From contig NZ_JAESVA010000001.1 of NCBI RefSeq assembly GCF_020621385.1, forward strand, positions 858,217 through 922,216: a stretch of DNA of 64,000 bases, in the 5' to 3' direction. Shown one piece after another: positions 60,164 through 64,000 of this stretch; the first letter of the stretch is position 1; the number at the start of each line of letters is the position of its first letter. The notes under the pieces are model-generated. The model was given only the letters and a program-made list of their open reading frames with translations. It did not search any database and had not been told where the DNA came from. Made by a program: the position numbers and the translations under genes. This DNA is from Acidisoma cellulosilyticum. GTDB lineage: Bacteria; Pseudomonadota; Alphaproteobacteria; Acetobacterales; Acetobacteraceae.

Positions 60164-61522
60164 TCAGGCAGCACGGCGGCGCCGTAGCAGCCAGATCAGC
60201 AAAGCGAGAATGACCAGAACGACGACCACCGCGGCCGCGATCATCCCGTCCCGCGCCAAAGCCAGCAAAGGTGACGGCGCACCGCCGGCCCGCAACGCGG
60301 CCACCCGTGCGGGCGTGATCTGCACGCCCGCATCGCCGAGCTTGGCGAACAGGTAATTCGTCAGCGTCGCGACCTGGCTATCATCCATCACCTGGCCGAA
60401 ACCCGGCATCGCCTGGCTATTGGCCAGTCCGTCGCGCGGCGTCAGCCCTTCCAGGATCGCCATCGCGACATTATCCGCGACCGGGCGCCGCAGAGCGGCG
60501 TTGCCGAGCAGCGCGGGCAGGCCGTTGCCGCCCTCGCCGCCAGCCTGATGGCAGGTCGAGCAGTGATCGGCATAAAGATTGGCGCCGGCCGAGGCGGTGC
60601 CGTTCATCAGCGCGACGTCATCGTCGAGTGGCGCGGCCTGCGCCGTGTCGCCCGGCGCGACCTGGCCGGCCTTGGCCGCAATGCTGTGGATATAGGTCGC
60701 GAGCGCGTGGATATCGCCAGGGCTCAGATGGCTGAGGCTTTTATTGATCGCTTCCAGCATCGGGCCGCCGGCCTCCGATCCATGATCCGAGCGCCCGGTC
60801 GAGAGATAGGTTGCAATGTCATCCACGCTCCAGCCGCCGATGCCATGGACAGGGTCGGACGTGATGTTGGGCGCGTACCAGGTGCCGAGGGAGGCGCCGG
60901 ATAGCGCGTCCCCCGATTTCTCGGCCATCAGGAAATTACGGGGGGTATGGCAGGTCGAGCAATGCTCCAGCCCCTCCGCCAGATAGGCGCCGCGATTCCA
61001 TGCCGCATCACGCGCGGGGTCAGGCGTGAAGCGCGTGTCGTCCAGAAACAGCAGGTTCCAACCCCACATCGAGGCGCGAATCGAGAAGGGGAAAGGCAGT
61101 TTCGTCTCCGGTGCCGCGACATCGACCGGCTGCACACCCTGCATGAGATAGGTGTAAAGCGCGTGGATATCGGCGTCCGAGATCTTGGCATAGGCCGTAT
61201 AGGGCATCGCCGGATAAAGGTTCGCCCCGTCGCGGCGCACGCCTTCGCGCACCGCGCGGGCGAATTCGGCTTCCGAATAATCACCGATACCGTCGGTCTT
61301 GGACGGCGTGATGTTGCTGGCAACGATATTGCCGATGGGCGTGGCAATCGCGAGGCCGCCGGCAAAGGGCTTGCCGCCGTCGCTGGTGTGACAGGCGGCG
61401 CAATCGCCGGCCGTCGCCAGATATTTGCCCTGCGCGACCAGACTATCGTCCTGGGCAAACGCCGTGGTGGCAAAGCCAAGACCTGCGGTGAGGAGGGCTG
61501 AAAGAAGAAAGGAAAGTTTCAT
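60164..61522 (-). CDS. Triheme cytochrome c subunit of the periplasmic dehydrogenase
   Basis: This 452-residue membrane-anchored cytochrome has a Sec signal peptide (cleavage near residue 24). Three CxxCH sites lie at about 41-45 (CAACH), 188-192 (CSTCH) and 321-325 (CSTCH). A C-terminal membrane helix ends in RRRR. It accepts electrons from the GMC flavoprotein and reduces ubiquinone, as SldC/FdhC/AdhB-type subunits do. The ATG at 61522 follows GAGGG; a GTG at 61537 would overlap the upstream gene. Confidence 0.92.
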   Translation of the reverse strand: MKLSFLLSALLTAGLGFATTAFAQDDSLVAQGKYLATAGDCAACHTSDGGKPFAGGLAIATPIGNIVASNITPSKTDGIGDYSEAEFARAVREGVRRDGANLYPAMPYTAYAKISDADIHALYTYLMQGVQPVDVAAPETKLPFPFSIRASMWGWNLLFLDDTRFTPDPARDAAWNRGAYLAEGLEHCSTCHTPRNFLMAEKSGDALSGASLGTWYAPNITSDPVHGIGGWSVDDIATYLSTGRSDHGSEAGGPMLEAINKSLSHLSPGDIHALATYIHSIAAKAGQVAPGDTAQAAPLDDDVALMNGTASAGANLYADHCSTCHQAGGEGGNGLPALLGNAALRRPVADNVAMAILEGLTPRDGLANSQAMPGFGQVMDDSQVATLTNYLFAKLGDAGVQITPARVAALRAGGAPSPLLALARDGMIAAAVVVVLVILALLIWLLRRRRAA

Positions 61523-61533
61523 CGCGCCAGCCC

Positions 61534-63135
61534 TCACAGCTTGCCCAGAATGGCGTCGGCCGTTCGTAGCGACAGGGCAGAGGCGGTCAGCGTGGAATTG
61601 CAGGTGGCGAGCGTCGGCATGACGCCCGTCGACATCATGAAGAGATTCTCATGATCATGAGCGCGACCGACGCTATCCGTGACGCTGGTTGTGGGGTCAT
61701 TCCCCATCGAAAGCGTGCCGCAGATATGCTGGTTATTGGAATATTGACCCGGCTTGCTGTGCTTGAGATTGGTGCCACCCAGCATCTGCGCGATCTGTTC
61801 ATAGGCGGCGGTCGAAGCCCCCATGCCGCGATGCACGTAATCGTCGAAGGAATAGGAGAATTTCGGCTTGGGCAGGCCGAGCGCGTCGCGCCCTTCACCC
61901 AGCATGACGCGGTTATTCGGATCAGGCAGCTGCTCCAATACATTCTTGATACTGAGCCGGCGCGCGGCGCGATCTCTGATAGCGCTATCAAGCGCCTTGC
62001 CGGTCAACCCTTCGGCAATCGCCTCTGCGGTCACGCTCGCGACCTGGGAGCTATTGGAGAAGTCGATGCGGAAAGGCGCATGCTCCGAGCGGAAAGCGCC
62101 GTCGCGCAGCTGCTGGATGGAGGACGGGCTTTGCGGCCCGCGGCCGGGCCAGATCGGCTCATCGACATCGAAGGCGAGCGAGTTCGACGGGTGATCCATC
62201 AGATTGCGGCCGACCGTACCTGAGGAATTGGCAAGACCATCGGCGAACTTGTCGGAAGCCGACATCAGCAGGATCTTCGGCGTTTCGATCGCATTGGCGG
62301 CGAGCACGAAAGTCTTGGCTATGACGCGGTAGGAGGTCTTGTTCCAGTCATAATAGTTCAGCGCGGTGATGCGACCTTTGGCATCATGCTCAAGTCTATA
62401 GACCACGGCTTGCGGAATGAGTTTCACGCCCGCCTGTTCCGCGCTCTGTGCGGAAATGCCGCCGGTATATTGCGCGTCGATCGGGCAGATCGGCATGCAA
62501 TTGTTGTTGCCGCAGCAGGCGGGCCTGCCGTCATAGGAGCGGGAGTTGCGACCGCAGGTATTCGTCAACACCTCGAATTGCGGTGCTAAGCGGTCCGTGA
62601 CGCGCTGCTCAAGCCAGGATTTTGCGACCGGCGCCATCGGGAAAGGCTGGCTGCGCGGCGAGTATTTCGCCATTTCCGGCGGGCCGGAAACACCCCAGAG
62701 GATTTCCGCTTCATTGTAATAGGGTTCGAGATCGTCATAGCTAATCGGCCAATCGCGACCGACGCCGTATTTGGATTTGATACGGAAGTCATTCGGCACA
62801 AAGCGCCAAGCCTGCGCCGCCCAATGCCAGCTCGTCCCACCCACGACACGTAGATATTGCGGCAGATAAGGATAAGGGCCGGCCTGTTCGAGATAGCCGT
62901 TATTCTCAGGCGCATAATCCGGAAACGGCGCGAAAACGGAGTTGGGATAAGGCTTGCTGAGATCGCTTTTGAACGGCGAGGTGCGGAAGTTGTGCACGAT
63001 CCGGTCGCGGGTGATGCGCGGCCCGGCTTCAAGCATCAGAACCGAAGCGCCGGCGAGGGCGAGCTTGCGTGCGGCCAGCGCTCCGCAGACGCCCGATCCT
63101 ACGACGACGATATCGGCGGACAATGTTTGGGGCAT
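61534..63135 (-). CDS. GMC-family periplasmic dehydrogenase large subunit with Fe-S cysteines
   Basis: This 533-residue FAD enzyme has VVVGSGVCGALAARKLA (FAD), VVGGTSWHWAAQAWRFVPNDF, and the late catalytic His in HICGTLSMGND with the second polar residue in ATCNSTLT. It also has a Cys cluster, Cys207, Cys213 and Cys217, with the 6/4 spacing known for the [3Fe-4S] site of bacterial FAD-glucose dehydrogenase. It oxidises a sugar or polyol in the periplasm and passes electrons through the cluster to the triheme cytochrome. It has no signal peptide and is probably exported with the Tat-signal small subunit. Confidence 0.92.
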   Translation of the reverse strand: MPQTLSADIVVVGSGVCGALAARKLALAGASVLMLEAGPRITRDRIVHNFRTSPFKSDLSKPYPNSVFAPFPDYAPENNGYLEQAGPYPYLPQYLRVVGGTSWHWAAQAWRFVPNDFRIKSKYGVGRDWPISYDDLEPYYNEAEILWGVSGPPEMAKYSPRSQPFPMAPVAKSWLEQRVTDRLAPQFEVLTNTCGRNSRSYDGRPACCGNNNCMPICPIDAQYTGGISAQSAEQAGVKLIPQAVVYRLEHDAKGRITALNYYDWNKTSYRVIAKTFVLAANAIETPKILLMSASDKFADGLANSSGTVGRNLMDHPSNSLAFDVDEPIWPGRGPQSPSSIQQLRDGAFRSEHAPFRIDFSNSSQVASVTAEAIAEGLTGKALDSAIRDRAARRLSIKNVLEQLPDPNNRVMLGEGRDALGLPKPKFSYSFDDYVHRGMGASTAAYEQIAQMLGGTNLKHSKPGQYSNNQHICGTLSMGNDPTTSVTDSVGRAHDHENLFMMSTGVMPTLATCNSTLTASALSLRTADAILGKL

Positions 63136-63173
63136 TCAGGTTGTATCCGATATTGTCTTGAAAGAGCCGAAGC

Positions 63174-63680
63174 TCAGACCGGTTTGCGGGCCCAGGAGCC
63201 GTAAGCGCCATAGGCATAGCTCTGCGGATGCAGGACATCGGCGACGAGCTTGTTCGAGAGGTCGCTGGCATAGGCGACGCAGACGCTGTGCTTGCCTTTG
63301 CCGACGATGCCGAGATACCAGCCGGTCAGGATCTCGCCCGGCATCGCTGCCAGATCGGCATTCGGGCCCGTGAGCAAGGTCTTGAGATTGTCGACGTCAC
63401 CCGTTCCCATCAGCGTCGCCAGCCGTGCAAGCTTCGCGTCAAAGCTGCCGTCCTGAGCCTTGAAAGCAAGATAGAGCGCCTTCTGCAAAGGGGAGGCGAG
63501 ATCGGACCTGGCCGTCAGGGCTTTTGAGACGGCGGTGAAATCCGCGCTCGCGTCCGGCTGATCCGCGAAGGCAGCAGGCACAGTGCCGGCAATCAGACCC
63601 AGTCCTGCAAGAGCGGTCATGCCCTGAAGAACGGTGCGACGTCCGACCGTGATGGGAGAATTGGGGTTCATACTGCTCAT
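63174..63680 (-). CDS. Small subunit of the periplasmic sugar/polyol dehydrogenase
   Basis: This 168-residue protein starts at the ATG after GGATGGCGTCGGT. A twin-arginine signal (VGRRTVLQGMTALAGLGL) ends near AFADQ (residue ~40). The rest matches the small (S) subunit of FAD-sorbitol/fructose/glucose dehydrogenases (DLASPLQKALYLAFKAQDGSF, GEILTGWYLGIVGKGK, LHPQSYAYGAYGSWARKP). It is needed for folding and export of the large subunit. Gene order S-L-C equals that of sldSLC. Confidence 0.9.
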   Translation of the reverse strand: MSSMNPNSPITVGRRTVLQGMTALAGLGLIAGTVPAAFADQPDASADFTAVSKALTARSDLASPLQKALYLAFKAQDGSFDAKLARLATLMGTGDVDNLKTLLTGPNADLAAMPGEILTGWYLGIVGKGKHSVCVAYASDLSNKLVADVLHPQSYAYGAYGSWARKPV

Positions 63681-63691
63681 ACCGACGCCAT

Positions 63692-63710
63692 CCAATGATA
63701 TATCACTTGG
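63692..63710. promoter_or_regulatory. Near-perfect palindrome upstream of the dehydrogenase operon
   Basis: CCAATGATATATCACTTGG has an exact palindromic core TGATATATCA and CCAA/TTGG ends offset by one base. It lies 12 nt before the small-subunit start codon. This is the kind of site a GntR-type repressor would bind, and may block the transcript start. Confidence 0.5.
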
Positions 63711-63905
63711 TATTTTGGCGGCGTAACACACAAATGTGCGGGCGTATACACTGTACGGGAGCAGATGCTCAGCGCACAGGTTTTAGCAGCTAATTGTTCT
63801 GATCATTCCGATGAGAAGCTGGAGCACAGATCACCACGAGCACATACGAATAGCCGGCGCTTGTTGGCGTCGGTTTCCGAGGTCTGATCTGGATTTTTAT
63901 AGTTA

Positions 63906-63982
<77 letters not shown>

Positions 63983-64000
63983 GGGGTGAGTTTTAAACGG

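Overview
The window looks like chromosomal DNA from a GC-rich alphaproteobacterium, most likely order Rhodospirillales and plausibly family Acetobacteraceae. The evidence is the family content: a periplasmic three-subunit sugar/polyol dehydrogenase of the SldSLC/FdhSCL type, complete sdhCDAB, pyruvate phosphate dikinase, GluQ-RS, BamF after lspA, and an initiator tRNA with an A29:U41 pair. The genus is not identified. Most of the window is housekeeping DNA with short intergenic gaps. There is no prophage, CRISPR array, rRNA operon or intact insertion sequence.

Layout. 1-6.2 kb: 3' part of alaS, a family 9 glycosyltransferase, comM and asd. 5.4-7.2 kb: an SDR reductase divergent from a LysR regulator, with an inverted repeat between them. 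7.2-11.9 kb: a two-gene glycan locus encoding a pyruvyltransferase/coiled-coil/GT4 fusion and a glycosyltransferase with a Cys-rich, methyltransferase-like tail. 11.9-16.4 kb: msrQ, a secreted protein and aat as an overlapping set, then an S24-type repressor divergent from two small conserved-looking unknowns, and a glycine-zipper lipoprotein. 16.4-21.5 kb: CDF metal transporter, tyrosine phosphatase and sdhCDAB. 21.5-22.5 kb: a non-coding block with a six-unit tandem repeat. 22.5-34.4 kb: NTF2-like protein, glyQ-glyS-ppdK, GT2 plus a VTT membrane protein, gluQ, an esterase, an HNH nuclease and a DegP-type protease. 34.5-43.9 kb: mrp, a coiled-coil unknown, zur, then ileS-lspA-bamF followed closely by a xylose-dehydrogenase-like SDR, an aldo/keto reductase and yjbQ. 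43.9-49 kb: cfa, rpsF-rpsR-rplI and kup. 49-58.6 kb: yejABEF, hisN-like, kdsB-pheA and an acyltransferase. 58.7-64 kb: amidase, the SldSLC-like dehydrogenase operon and initiator tRNA-Met.

Functionally, several genes serve the envelope (GT9, kdsB, lspA, bamF, degP, cfa, GT2 and the glycan locus). Respiration is represented by SDH and by the GMC-flavoprotein/triheme-cytochrome dehydrogenase, which would pass electrons from periplasmic sugar or polyol oxidation to quinone. Aminoacylation genes are numerous (alaS, glyQS, ileS, gluQ).

The most interesting non-gene signal is a family of about ten 32-nt hairpins. All have an 8-bp stem, a 5-nt loop and nearly constant flanks (GTCG/A on one side, CTACCC on the other), but at least four different stem sequences with compensatory changes. 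They resemble REP elements: read on the other strand, most have GTAG at the foot of the stem. Six sit in the tandem array and two form an inverted pair after kup. A second, unrelated 107-bp repeat occurs twice, 48 kb apart and inverted, and supplies the stop codons of two converging genes.
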